From Thermosynechococcaceae cyanobacterium Okahandja (GTDB taxonomy: Bacteria > Cyanobacteriota > Cyanobacteriia > Thermosynechococcales > Thermosynechococcaceae), in contig CP136945.1 of the NCBI GenBank assembly GCA_041530395.1, positions 1,364,001 through 1,428,000 on the forward strand: a stretch of DNA of 64,000 bases. Reading direction: 5' to 3'. Every line of letters starts with the position of its first letter. Position 1 is the first letter of the stretch. Of this stretch, positions 1 to 8,815 are shown piece after piece. The notes beneath the pieces were generated by a model that made no database searches, was not told where the DNA came from, and worked only from the letters and a program-made list of their open reading frames with translations. The position numbers were made by a program, and so were the translations under genes.

Positions 1-1303
1 CCTTGAGCAGTTGATCGCGCCGCTCCCACATGGCGGCGGCAATTTCCGGCGACATACTTTGCCCCAGTAGGCGCATCACCATTTGCCGTTGCCGTTGAGC
101 CTGTTGGGCAGTATAAGTCACCACACTGCCACTCGAGAGCAGCAGCGTTAAGCTAGGCGGCACGAGGGGCACCCAGCCTAACTTCAGGAACAGACCGTAG
201 CAGGTGGCCAACAGAAGGGTCAGGCTCAGACCAAGGGCGATCGCCAGTCCTAAGGGATGCCGCACCCGCCAAGCCAGTACCGCCCCCACCAACGACCAGA
301 ACACCATCCAGCCCACTTCCAGCCCATCGGGCCAGAACCAGATCATCGACCGTCGCCCCAGCCCGGCATCAATGAACTGCCCCACCATCTGAGCGTGGAT
401 AAACACCCCCGCCAACCGCTGATCGTCCTGCAAACTCGAGCTAAAGGGAGTGTAAAAGAAATCTTTACCACTCTCGGCAATATTGCCCACCAGCACGACG
501 CGATCGCGAATGAGGTCGGGGTTAACCCGTCCCGCCAACACCTCCCCGAGGGGCACCCACGTAATGGCCCGATGATCGCCACGATAGTTGAGCATCACCT
601 GATAGCCTGCGGTATCGGCTCTAACATAACCCCCATCATTGGGTTGCAGGGGCGTAAAGACCGTCTGCCCCAACTGCATCACGTGGGGATCCGCATCACT
701 GCCGCGCGGCTCAATACCCTCGTCGGCCAAGTAGCGTAACGCCAAGCGCAGCGAAAACGAGTAGAGGGGATTCCCCTGATCATCCGCTAAAAATAGGATG
801 TTGCGCCGAACAATCCCACCCGAATCCACCGTGACATCATTAAAGCCCACCTGATCGGCACTCAGGGCAGGGGGGGGTGCAATCGTGGGATGGATGTCAT
901 CCCCCAACTTGGTCACCGCAAAGAGGCGATCGGAGCTTTGCCAGACCCGATTTAGATCCTTGTGGCCGGGTTCCACCGGAAAATCGCGATAAATATCTAA
1001 GCCAATGGCGCGGGGGTTGTGCTGTAGCAGCTTTTGAAGCAGGTCTGCATACACTTGATCCGGCAAAGACAGGGCGCGATAGCGCTGGATATCGGCTTCG
1101 GTAATGCCCACCACCAGTAGGCGCGGATCTGCCCCCGCAAAAGGGCGCAACTGCATCAGGCGGTCGTAGGCGGCCAACTCTAGGGGCTGTAGCCCCCCCA
1201 AACTGCGAATCCCCACCACAACAGCACTGGCCACGGTGGTGGCCATCAGCACAAGACCCAGATCGGCAAAATAGCGACGAAAGTGGGAAAATAGGGGGGG
1301 CAT
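1..1303 (-). CDS. CHASE2-domain sensor, probable adenylate/guanylate cyclase (3' part outside window)
   Basis: The minus-strand frame is open from an ATG at 1303 to the window edge, so the protein is incomplete. Residues 1-30 contain a first membrane segment, followed by a roughly 270-residue extracytoplasmic CHASE2-type domain (motifs like RLLVVGITEADIQ, RAIGLDIYRDFP, and DRVVLVGNIAESGKDFFYTP). Three hydrophobic segments follow, and then QSMSPEIAAAMWERRDQ, which resembles the stretch just before class III nucleotide cyclase domains. A membrane sensor making cAMP or cGMP is the best reading, but the catalytic domain is not visible; a CHASE2 histidine kinase is less likely because of that linker. 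It is divergent from the gene at 1340, with only 36 bases between the starts. Confidence 0.8.
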   Translation of the reverse strand, partial: MPPLFSHFRRYFADLGLVLMATTVASAVVVGIRSLGGLQPLELAAYDRLMQLRPFAGADPRLLVVGITEADIQRYRALSLPDQVYADLLQKLLQHNPRAIGLDIYRDFPVEPGHKDLNRVWQSSDRLFAVTKLGDDIHPTIAPPPALSADQVGFNDVTVDSGGIVRRNILFLADDQGNPLYSFSLRLALRYLADEGIEPRGSDADPHVMQLGQTVFTPLQPNDGGYVRADTAGYQVMLNYRGDHRAITWVPLGEVLAGRVNPDLIRDRVVLVGNIAESGKDFFYTPFSSSLQDDQRLAGVFIHAQMVGQFIDAGLGRRSMIWFWPDGLEVGWMVFWSLVGAVLAWRVRHPLGLAIALGLSLTLLLATCYGLFLKLGWVPLVPPSLTLLLSSGSVVTYTAQQAQRQRQMVMRLLGQSMSPEIAAAMWERRDQLLK

Positions 1304-1339
1304 CGATGGTAGTTTTGTGTTCGTTTCTCTATCCTAGCG

Positions 1340-1852
1340 ATGAAGACTGTCTTGGTCGCAACCTTGGGCGATCGCCTGGGGGCGGAAGCCGTTTATACCC
1401 GCTTAGAAACCGATGGCTTTCCGATGGCGAAGGTCAAGCTGTTGGGGCGGGGCTATAAGCAATGGTCAGATGTGGGGGTAGAAGACCCCTTTGCAACGGC
1501 GCGGCGGCAAATGCAACGGATGCTCCTTTGGCTGGTGCCCTTTGGCTTTTTTGCGGGCTTTACCTTTAACCAAGCCACGCAAATTGATATTCTGCCCACC
1601 TTGAATCGCCTAGACAATAGCTTAATTGGCGGTGTTTTTGGGGCGATCGCGGGTGCCTTGGGCAGTTTAACCGTGGGGGGGGGCCTTAAAGTTGTGATTG
1701 CTGGTTCCTCCGGCACGCCGTTTCAGGTGCGCCTACAACGGGGCAAGTACCTCGTCGTGATTCAGGGGAGCGATAACGAAATTCGCCGCGCCGAGCGCCT
1801 CCTGAAGGTGCAGCCCCTTGAGAATCTTCAAACCTACACGTTAGATGAATAG
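1340..1852 (+). CDS. conserved hypothetical protein with two Gly-rich membrane segments
   Basis: I do not recognise a named family. The 170-residue protein starts with a short alpha/beta-like segment (MKTVLVATLGDRLGAEAVYTRL) of the kind seen in general-stress, DUF1269-like proteins. Two hydrophobic segments rich in Gly, Ala and Phe follow (about residues 57-75 and 92-118), then a basic C-terminal half ending in a short beta-rich domain (RLQRGKYLVVIQG). The next gene begins two bases after the stop, so the two are almost certainly co-transcribed. HIP1 sites and codon use match the neighbours. Function unknown. Confidence 0.7.
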   Translation: MKTVLVATLGDRLGAEAVYTRLETDGFPMAKVKLLGRGYKQWSDVGVEDPFATARRQMQRMLLWLVPFGFFAGFTFNQATQIDILPTLNRLDNSLIGGVFGAIAGALGSLTVGGGLKVVIAGSSGTPFQVRLQRGKYLVVIQGSDNEIRRAERLLKVQPLENLQTYTLDE

Positions 1853-1854
1853 CC

Positions 1855-2832
1855 ATGCTGCTGCCCATTCCAGACTTTTTTGAGCCAGATCGCGTAGGGG
1901 CAGTGTGGCGGGTACCCTACCAAGAACGCGCCACTCAAGCCCAAGCATGGGCACACCAACACCAGATTCCACCCGCTTGCAACGATTCGCAGCGCATTGG
2001 CCTGCTCCTGATTGATGTGCAGAACACCTTTTGCCTGCCCGATTTTGAGCTATACGTGGCCGGTGCCGAGGCCGATAATCAACGGCTGTGCCGGTTTATT
2101 TACCAGCACCTAGCCCACCTCAGTGAAATTATCGTGACCCTAGATACCCACACCGCTGCCCAAATTTTCCATCCGCTGTTTTGGGTCAGTCCCGCAGGCG
2201 AGCATCCTCCCCCCCTGACAACCATTACCCTTGAAGATGTGCAGGCCGGTCTGTGGCGACCTAATCCCAAACTGCCCCACCACTCAGCCACTCTACCGGC
2301 CTATGTCGAGTACTACGTGGCGCAGTTAGCTGCGAAGGGCAAGTTTCCCTTAACGATTTGGCCCTACCATTCAATGGTGGGGGGCATTGGCCATGCGCTC
2401 GTGGCCGCCATTGAAGAAGCCTGCTTTTTTCACGCGGTTGTCCGGCAGCAGCCAACCCGCATTGAACTCAAGGGTAGCCATCCCCTCACCGAACACTACT
2501 CAGTCCTGCGACCAGAAGTGATGGTGGATGCCCATGGGGGGGCGATCGCCCCGGCCAATACCGCCCTGATTGACCACCTGTTGGAGTTTGAGCGGTTGTT
2601 CATTGCGGGTCAGGCCAAGAGCCACTGCGTCGCTTGGACGGTGGCGGATCTCCTCTGCGAAATTCAACAACGAGATCCCCAACTGGCCAACAACGTCTAT
2701 TTACTGGAGGATGGCACCTCCCCCGTCCGGGTTCCGGGTGTGGTGGACTTCACCGAGGCCGCCAACGCTGCCTTCGAGCAGTTTGCTGCTGCCGGTATGC
2801 ATCGGGTAACCACTCAGCAGCCGAACGATTGA
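1855..2832 (+). CDS. isochorismatase-family cysteine hydrolase
   Basis: The isochorismatase/nicotinamidase fold is visible: LLLIDVQNTFC supplies the catalytic Asp near residue 51, and FIAGQAKSHCVAWTV supplies the nucleophilic Cys near residue 257. DTHTAAQIFHP and TIWPYHSMVGG fit the metal and active-site loops of nicotinamidase-like enzymes. At 325 residues it is longer than a typical nicotinamidase (about 200), mainly through an N-terminal extension and a longer middle. The substrate cannot be predicted; amide or ester hydrolysis, perhaps in pyridine nucleotide salvage, is possible. It sits two bases behind the upstream hypothetical gene. Confidence 0.8.
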   Translation: MLLPIPDFFEPDRVGAVWRVPYQERATQAQAWAHQHQIPPACNDSQRIGLLLIDVQNTFCLPDFELYVAGAEADNQRLCRFIYQHLAHLSEIIVTLDTHTAAQIFHPLFWVSPAGEHPPPLTTITLEDVQAGLWRPNPKLPHHSATLPAYVEYYVAQLAAKGKFPLTIWPYHSMVGGIGHALVAAIEEACFFHAVVRQQPTRIELKGSHPLTEHYSVLRPEVMVDAHGGAIAPANTALIDHLLEFERLFIAGQAKSHCVAWTVADLLCEIQQRDPQLANNVYLLEDGTSPVRVPGVVDFTEAANAAFEQFAAAGMHRVTTQQPND

Positions 2833-2984
2833 GTGATCTTGCGTTATCAGTCTTGAGTTTTTTGGGGCTGAACGCCACCCCTTGCCCTATCGGGCAGCAT
2901 GAAGCTCAACCCTGCCAATGCCCACGCCCTCAATTTTCAACACCAACTACCAGCCCGCGGTTACCATCCGAACAGAACACCTAG

Positions 2985-3043
2985 GCAGTACCGCTAGTGG
3001 TTATTGACCCTTTCGATTGGCTTCGGTACACTACTGCTAGTAT
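2985..3043 (+). promoter_or_regulatory. pair of NrdR-like boxes upstream of nrdJ
   Basis: Two imperfect palindromes precede nrdJ. Box 2 at 3028-3043 reads ACACTACTGCTAGTAT and box 1 at 2985-3000 reads GCAGTACCGCTAGTGG. The NrdR consensus is about ACACTATATATAGTGT; the outer half-sites match best (ACACTA and TAGT). The box starts are 43 bases apart, close to four helical turns, and NrdR boxes usually occur as phased pairs in front of ribonucleotide reductase genes. The match is by eye, and the nrdR gene itself is not in this window. Confidence 0.45.
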
Positions 3044-3080
3044 TGCCCCATCCCCATCGTCCTTGTAGGAAACTCTCCCT

Positions 3081-5351
3081 ATGGTGCAAAATCCACCGCG
3101 GCCTCAGACACTTTTTCCGGCAAGTGCACCCACCGCCTATCCGGTGTTCTACCGCACCTACAGTCGCCAAGATGCCGACGGCCAGCGGGAAAGCTGGCAG
3201 CAGGTGTGCGATCGCACCATTCAGGGCTTAAAAGAGGTCGGCCATCTCAGTGATGATGAAGTGGCGCTACTCACGCAGATGCAGCACGAGATTAAGGCAC
3301 TACCCTCAGGCCGGTGGCTATGGGTGGGGGGCACCGACTGGGTGAAGCGGCCGGAAAATTATTCGGGAGCCTACAACTGCACCAGCACCAACGTGGTGGA
3401 CTGGGACTCGTTTGGCTTAATGATGGATCTAGCCATGCAGGGGTGTGGCACCGGCGCCGTCTTAGAGCACAAGTACATCAGCCAGTTACCCCCCATTCGC
3501 AATCGACTAGAGATTGAAGTGGTGGGCACCATTGGCCAAACCCCCAAAGCGCAACGCCAAGAGTTCACCACCGTCACCGTTGAGGGTAGCCACATCAACA
3601 TCAAGGTTGGCGATAGCCGCCAAGGATGGGTGCAATCCTACCAAGCAGTGCTAGAAGCCTCCACCGATCCCCAGTTCAATGGCCACGTCACTCTGACAAT
3701 TGATATTAGTGATGTTAGACCCACAGGCGAACGCTTAAAAGGGTTTGGCGGTGTTGCCAATCCTGTCAAATTAGCTGGGTTATACCATCGCTGTGCGGTA
3801 ATTTTGAATGCTGCCGTGGGGCGGCAGTTAACCTCGGTGGAATGCTGTTTACTCATTGATGAGGCGGCGACGGTGGTGGTTGCCGGAAATGTGAGGCGAT
3901 CGGCAGGGATGCGCCAAGGGGATAGCAATGATGCCGAGTTTGCGGCTGCCAAGCAAAATCTCTGGCAACAGGATGCGCAGGGCAACTGGTTCATTGACCC
4001 GGCCCGGGATGCCTTACGCATGGCGAATCACACCCGTGTGTTCCACCGCAAACCAACCCTAGAAGAGTGCATTAGTGCCGTGCGTAGTCAGTTCTATTGC
4101 GGTGAAGGAGCCATTCAATGGGCCGGGGAGGCGATCGCCCGCGGCAATGCCGATCTTTTGACGACGGCAACCCTCAAGCAGCAATTTCTCCGCGCTTACG
4201 AACAGGGTCAAGGGGAAGCCTTCCTCAAGCAGCTAGCCCCCAATGCCGATCAACGGGAAATAGCGCATCGGCTTGGACGGTATGGCCTGAATCCCTGCGG
4301 TGAAATTTTATCTGCCGACTTTCATTGCAACCTTTCTGAGATTCACTTGAATCAAATTGATCCGGCAGATACAGCAACCCAAGAAAAAGCCTTCAGGGCA
4401 GGGGCAATTTCTGTGGCCGCCCTGCTAAACCATCGCTTTGAAGTGGAACGCTACCGCTATGCGCGGGAACTCGACCCGATTGTGGGCGTAAGCTTTACAG
4501 GATTATTTGATTTCTTTGTTCATGCCTTTGGTGTAGAGTGGTTGAACTGGTGGGCGCAAGGGCGACCCGATAACGCCCAAGGGCAGGCCTTCAAAGCTCA
4601 AGAAGCGGCCTACCTGCAACGCTGGAAAGAGATTGTTCATGCCGCCGTATGGGACTATTGCGATCGCCACGGCCTAAAGCGCCCCAATCGCTGCACCACC
4701 GTCCAGCCTGCGGGGACCAAGTCCCTATTAACTGGGGCTTCCCCGGGCTGGCACCCCCCCAAAGCCCAGCGCTTCATTCGCCGAATTACCTTTCGCAAAG
4801 GCGACCCTGTGGCCATGGCCTGCTACGACTATGGTTATAACGTTATCCCCTCCCAATCCGACAAAGACGAGCAGGGCAAACTCTTGGATGACCCCTTTGA
4901 CCCCCGCTGTAGTGAGTGGCTGGTAGAAATTCCGGTAGCGGTTTCATGGGCAGACCTGCCCGGCGCCGATGCCATCGACATTAGCCAATTTTCCGCCCTA
5001 GCGCAGTTCGATTTTTACATGCAGGTGCAGCAGCACTACACCACCCATAACACCTCCGCCACTATCGAGTTACGGGAACACGAAATCGAACCCTTAGCCA
5101 CCGCAATTTATGAGGCCATCCAGCACGATCAGGGGTATATGTCTGCGGCATTGTTAGCACGGTTTGATGCCAATGAAACCTTCCCGCGCTTACCCTTTGA
5201 ACCTATTAGCAAAGAACGGTACGAGCAAGAGGTTGCGGCAGTGCGCCAACGACGGCGCATGGATGATTTTCATGCTGCACTCTCACGCTACACGCAACCG
5301 ATTGAAGAAGCAGGTCCAGCCGGGTGTGACTCGGATAAGTGCTTGAGGTAA
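3081..5351 (+). CDS. nrdJ: adenosylcobalamin-dependent ribonucleoside-triphosphate reductase (class II)
   Basis: This enzyme reduces ribonucleoside triphosphates to deoxynucleotides using a B12-derived radical. The 756-residue length matches the monomeric Lactobacillus leichmannii type (739). Visible landmarks are YNCTSTN with Cys100, NPCGEI with the thiyl Cys406 and Glu408, a second Cys at 416, QPAGTKSLLTGASPG in the phosphate-binding region, and a C-terminal C-x4-C pair (Cys749 and Cys754) that would re-reduce the active site. The middle part (about 150-230, EIEVVGTIGQTPKAQRQ) fits the allosteric insertion of this subclass. The ATG start lies about 40 bases after two NrdR-like boxes. Dependence on B12 for DNA precursors is usual in cyanobacteria. 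Confidence 0.95.
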   Translation: MVQNPPRPQTLFPASAPTAYPVFYRTYSRQDADGQRESWQQVCDRTIQGLKEVGHLSDDEVALLTQMQHEIKALPSGRWLWVGGTDWVKRPENYSGAYNCTSTNVVDWDSFGLMMDLAMQGCGTGAVLEHKYISQLPPIRNRLEIEVVGTIGQTPKAQRQEFTTVTVEGSHINIKVGDSRQGWVQSYQAVLEASTDPQFNGHVTLTIDISDVRPTGERLKGFGGVANPVKLAGLYHRCAVILNAAVGRQLTSVECCLLIDEAATVVVAGNVRRSAGMRQGDSNDAEFAAAKQNLWQQDAQGNWFIDPARDALRMANHTRVFHRKPTLEECISAVRSQFYCGEGAIQWAGEAIARGNADLLTTATLKQQFLRAYEQGQGEAFLKQLAPNADQREIAHRLGRYGLNPCGEILSADFHCNLSEIHLNQIDPADTATQEKAFRAGAISVAALLNHRFEVERYRYARELDPIVGVSFTGLFDFFVHAFGVEWLNWWAQGRPDNAQGQAFKAQEAAYLQRWKEIVHAAVWDYCDRHGLKRPNRCTTVQPAGTKSLLTGASPGWHPPKAQRFIRRITFRKGDPVAMACYDYGYNVIPSQSDKDEQGKLLDDPFDPRCSEWLVEIPVAVSWADLPGADAIDISQFSALAQFDFYMQVQQHYTTHNTSATIELREHEIEPLATAIYEAIQHDQGYMSAALLARFDANETFPRLPFEPISKERYEQEVAAVRQRRRMDDFHAALSRYTQPIEEAGPAGCDSDKCLR

Positions 5352-5408
5352 AGATATATAGATTCTGTCATTTGCTCCCTAAACCCCGCAGAGCCATCTT
5401 GATTCCAT

Positions 5409-6989
5409 TTACTTAGGCAGTTTCGTAAACCAGTTGCGCTTTGCCCGATCCAGTTGCCCCTGCACCACCCCCGACACCATACTGAAATCTGCGCCGGAAA
5501 TATCCGCTGCCGTAAAGTTTGCCCCTGAAATCGAGGCATCCTGTAGCTTTGCCCCCTTCAGGTTAGCTTTTTCAAAGTTGGCCTGCACGAGATAAGCCCC
5601 GGTGAGGTTTGCTTCGCTCAGGTTTGCCCCCTGCAAGTTGGCCTCGCGCAGCACAACGCCTGCTAAGATACAGCCTTTTAGGTCAGCATTACGAAAATTG
5701 GCATTGGCAAAATTGGCACCTGATAGATCCGCATTACGCAGCACCACATTGGATAGATCCGCATCGACAAAATCCCGTTCCCCTCGCTTATAGGCGGTCA
5801 GAAGTTGGGCGGCGGTCATGCGAGGTGCCACTTTGGGGCGTAAGTGTTGTCCCATGCCTGCCCCTACCACGGGTGGACCGCCAACGTTACCACCAAGTTG
5901 GGTTCCCGACATACGAGACTGGCGTAGCCGAGCCGCTTGGGCATTATGGCTCACTGAGGAGGCATAGCTGTTGCGTCCCTTGACAGGTTTGCCCCCACCA
6001 CTGCGAGTGGGCGGCGCAGAGAGGGCACTGCTGAGGTCATCCTCGTCACTTGATACCGACGCGCTGCTGGTGCTACTGCCCAGAGTAGAAAGCAGTTGTA
6101 AATCAGCGAGAACATCCATGGCCGTTTGGTAGCGGTTTTTGATGGCATCTTCGAGCATCTTGTCGAGTATTGCCGCAAATTCAGGGGAAATAGCCTTGAC
6201 GTATCTCTTCCACTGCCATTCGCCGGTGCGAGGATCACGCTCAATTTCTTTGGGGGATTTACCGGTGAGCAGATAAATGCAGGTCACCCCTAGGGCATAA
6301 ATATCACTGGCATAGATGGGGCGCATAGCCATTTGCTCTGGCGGCGCATACATGGGGGTGCCCACTGCAAAGCTGGTAAAGGTGGAGAGTTCAGGCGCAT
6401 TCTCGACCATTGCTTGGGTAACTTTGTCTTTAACTGCGCCAAAGTCAATCAGAACCAGTTTGTTGTCAATTTCGCGGCGAATGAGGTTAGCGGGTTTAAT
6501 ATCGCGGTGGATCACCTCATTTTTGTGGAGATAGTCAAGGATTGGCAATACTTCCTGCAGAACCTGCTTGACCTCTTCCTCATTTTTAGCGCCAAAGCGT
6601 TTGACTTCCTGCTGTAGGGTTAGGCCAGCAATATACTCTTGAATCAGGTAGAACTCGTTGTCGGTTTCAAAATAGCCGAGCAGGCGGGGTAATTGGGGAT
6701 GGTTCCCCACTTTACCGAGGGTGGTTGCCTCCCGTAAAAAGAGTTCTCGCGCCATGGCCAGAATATGGGGGGCGGAGGCGGCAGGGCGCAGTTGCTTAAT
6801 CACACAAGAGGGGTTGCCCGGTAGCTTGGTATCAATGGCCAGAAAGGTGGTACCAAACCCCCCTCGGCCAAGGACGCGGGTTGCCATGTATTGATCGTTT
6901 AGAAGCAGCTTACTGCCGCAGGCTTGGCACACATCCAAACCATCAGGATTATCGGGTTTGACACAGTTTGGGTTGAGGCAGTAACTCAT
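5409..6989 (-). CDS. spkB: SpkB-type Ser/Thr protein kinase with pentapeptide repeats
   Basis: Domain order: a Cys4 zinc-ribbon-like N-terminus (Cys4, Cys9, Cys21, Cys24); a Hanks-type kinase domain from about residue 35 to 300 with LGRGGFGTTF (P-loop), VIKQL (Lys), HRDIKPANL (catalytic loop) and DFG; a low-complexity Ser/Gly linker; and A(D/N)LxxA pentapeptide repeats from about 415 to 515. This architecture is that of Synechocystis SpkB. The kinase motifs are complete, so it should be active. It is convergent with nrdJ (57 bases between stops). A second kinase with the same Cys4 tag lies at 33356. Confidence 0.9.
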   Translation of the reverse strand: MSYCLNPNCVKPDNPDGLDVCQACGSKLLLNDQYMATRVLGRGGFGTTFLAIDTKLPGNPSCVIKQLRPAASAPHILAMARELFLREATTLGKVGNHPQLPRLLGYFETDNEFYLIQEYIAGLTLQQEVKRFGAKNEEEVKQVLQEVLPILDYLHKNEVIHRDIKPANLIRREIDNKLVLIDFGAVKDKVTQAMVENAPELSTFTSFAVGTPMYAPPEQMAMRPIYASDIYALGVTCIYLLTGKSPKEIERDPRTGEWQWKRYVKAISPEFAAILDKMLEDAIKNRYQTAMDVLADLQLLSTLGSSTSSASVSSDEDDLSSALSAPPTRSGGGKPVKGRNSYASSVSHNAQAARLRQSRMSGTQLGGNVGGPPVVGAGMGQHLRPKVAPRMTAAQLLTAYKRGERDFVDADLSNVVLRNADLSGANFANANFRNADLKGCILAGVVLREANLQGANLSEANLTGAYLVQANFEKANLKGAKLQDASISGANFTAADISGADFSMVSGVVQGQLDRAKRNWFTKLPK

Positions 6990-7322
6990 AAGCAGCCAAG
7001 GGGATGAACATTAAGGTTCAACAGGGGCTTCAGCAACAACAGATGCCACCGGCGATAAACACTCGCTTTCGTTTTGGGGCGCAACTGGACGCTGCTGCCA
7101 CCAAACTCCCACCGCATATAGAACACCTGACTTAGCAAGGGGTTGCTCCGTATATTTACGATACTCTTTTTCTTCCGTTTGCCCCTATCCGTAAAATTAC
7201 GGAAGTTTCAGGTAAGGCTGTGTTGCCAACCTTGAGAAACAGGGAAACGGTCTCCCATGTTTGCTCGTTCTGGTTAGAGAGCACGCTGTATGATACAAAG
7301 GTAGCACTTTTGCTTTTCAGCC
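6990..7322. promoter_or_regulatory. spkB upstream region with two CGTA-N4-TACG palindromes
   Basis: This 333-base gap lies between spkB and the right end of IS copy A1. It holds CGTATATTTACG at 7149-7160 and CCGTAAAATTACGG at 7189-7202. Both are CGTA-N4-TACG, and their starts are 41 bases apart, close to four helical turns, which looks like a cooperative operator pair. Before IS insertion the region would have separated the divergent spkB and yqeK genes. I cannot assign a regulator. No convincing gene was seen in the gap. Confidence 0.4.
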
Positions 7323-8804
7323 GATGAAGCTCACCCCACCTGCTGGTGCGAGGTGGGGGTGTCGGTGCTAGCCTATAGCTATCTGAGTAGCCCATAGGTC
7401 ACACAGACAAGCCCAGCTTCTGGGCGAACGTCCAGAACGTTTGCTGGAACGCTCCTCACTGTCATTTCTGCGAGTGAGCTTCAGGATTCCTCTGGCAGCA
7501 ATATTCTGACTGCCATTTAGGTCGCAGTTGTAGCGCTTACCAGAGGTGAATGTTGCCAGAGCATAGTTGTTCGACTCACGCTGCACCACTCCAGAGCCAT
7601 CGTAGGCAAGCCTAGACGTGTAGGCAGCAATCACATCCATTGTCTTGCCACCAACCTCTTGCCATTTCATCTCGCTATAATGACGAATCACCGCTTTGAG
7701 ACAACCATGAAAGCGTTGACGCAAGGTAGAGCGTTTCCGTCCACCTGTTGCCTTCCATCCTTTCAGGTTCTCAAAGACGATTGCCTCAGTGTTGAATGCT
7801 TTGGCAATTTGTACGATTCGCTTCGAGACAAGATGTGCAATTTGTCGGTTGATATGACGGCATTTTCGATAGGTATTGGCACAGAACCCCTTGTGGAGTC
7901 TTCCACCGTTGCCCATCGTCTTACTTGCTCTGACTGACACCGATTTCAGTCGTTTATCCCTGCGGTCTATGTCTCTTCTAGGGTGAATAAATTCCCGATG
8001 GATTACAGTACCGTCGAAGGTAACCACTGAAACCGTTGCCGTGGTGTTGATACCCAAATCGACGGCAACCACGTTTTTATCGGGCTGTCGCTTTTCTGGA
8101 TGACACTCGAAAGGAACCGAGAGATGACAGGCTCTCTTGTCGAAAACGAGCGAGGGCGATAGCTGTTTATTGCTATCTACTGTGTGCCGCTCTCTCAGGC
8201 CTGAGATCTGAACCGTCGTCCAAATCCAGTCAGACCCCGTAAACACCTTAATCTCCACATGGTCGTAGCCATGCAGCTTGTAGCACTGTCCTCGGTATAG
8301 GACGGGGTAGCACTTGGCATCCGCCTTCAGAGTTGGCGGTTTCGCGTCCCTCCGATGACGGCTGCCTGACTGCCATTCCTGATAACGAGTCACAAAGCTG
8401 CTCACCTGCCCAACCGCAAAAGCAATGGCCGCCCTGCGGTAGTAGCTCGGAAATTTGTAAAATACCCTATCAAACGATGGGTATTTCACATTCGGGTTTC
8501 GAGCCGTTTGGTGAATGAGTCGTTCTACGGCAGGAATAACGTGCTGATTCGATAATCCTCCCAACTGTGACCAGTGCGTGTAGATGACGCCTATCAACTG
8601 CCTGCACAAACGACGATAAACCTGAACCGTTTCGGCAAACAGTGTTCGCTGTTGTGCCGTTGGGTTGAGGCTCCATTTATCCGTACGAATGATAGGCGTT
8701 CGGTTTATCATCGAGCTATTGTACTACGATAGTGCTGATATATATTCCCGCCTTGACGCCAACCTGCTAACGCGAGGTTCGAGAGTGCGCCGGATTTTGT
8801 TCAA
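7323..8804 (-). mobile_element. IS200/IS605-family element, tnpB only, copy A1
   Basis: Ends were set by comparing with the copy at 23442-24923: both are 1482 bases, and the flanks differ immediately outside. The left end is TTGAAC followed by AAAATCCGG (at 8804 reading leftwards). The right end finishes in CTTCATC, preceded by a strong hairpin of CCCCACCT and AGGTGGGG. There are no terminal inverted repeats and no tnpA, as in IS1341-type elements that depend on a TnpA in trans. In this group the right end also encodes the 3' part of the TnpB guide RNA, so the guide would be the flank beyond 7323. I saw no HIP1 site inside, unlike the neighbouring genes. Confidence 0.85.
7368..8711 (-). CDS. 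tnpB: TnpB-family RNA-guided nuclease without zinc ribbon (copy A1)
   Basis: The 447-residue protein carries the RuvC triad of TnpB: Asp218 in VAVDLGIN, Glu314 in VFENLKGW and Asp397 in NCDLNGSQNIAARGI. The zinc ribbon that normally lies between the last two motifs (C-x2-C ... C-x2-C) is gone: the region reads TSRLAYDGSGVVQ ... GKRYNCDLN with a single Cys. The same change is present in the second copy, so it is a property of the family and not fresh decay. The protein differs from copy A2 by one residue (Gln38 here, Tyr38 there). The C-terminus is basic and Ser/Arg-rich. It is presumably guided by RNA from the element's right end. Confidence 0.85.
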   Translation of the reverse strand: MINRTPIIRTDKWSLNPTAQQRTLFAETVQVYRRLCRQLIGVIYTHWSQLGGLSNQHVIPAVERLIHQTARNPNVKYPSFDRVFYKFPSYYRRAAIAFAVGQVSSFVTRYQEWQSGSRHRRDAKPPTLKADAKCYPVLYRGQCYKLHGYDHVEIKVFTGSDWIWTTVQISGLRERHTVDSNKQLSPSLVFDKRACHLSVPFECHPEKRQPDKNVVAVDLGINTTATVSVVTFDGTVIHREFIHPRRDIDRRDKRLKSVSVRASKTMGNGGRLHKGFCANTYRKCRHINRQIAHLVSKRIVQIAKAFNTEAIVFENLKGWKATGGRKRSTLRQRFHGCLKAVIRHYSEMKWQEVGGKTMDVIAAYTSRLAYDGSGVVQRESNNYALATFTSGKRYNCDLNGSQNIAARGILKLTRRNDSEERSSKRSGRSPRSWACLCDLWATQIAIG

Positions 8805-8815
8805 CGGTTTGGGTT

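Noticed and set aside
257-739. 160-residue plus-strand ORF and similar overlapping ORFs throughout
   Set aside because: They lie antisense or out of frame inside clearly identified genes and show no family features.
2899-2997. Small ORF of 32 codons between the hydrolase and nrdJ
   Set aside because: No ribosome-binding site, no recognised motif, and its end overlaps the NrdR-like box; more likely leader DNA.
2840-3080. Cobalamin riboswitch before the B12-dependent reductase
   Set aside because: No B12-box-like GCCACTG motif or long structured leader was seen; the palindromes fit NrdR boxes better.
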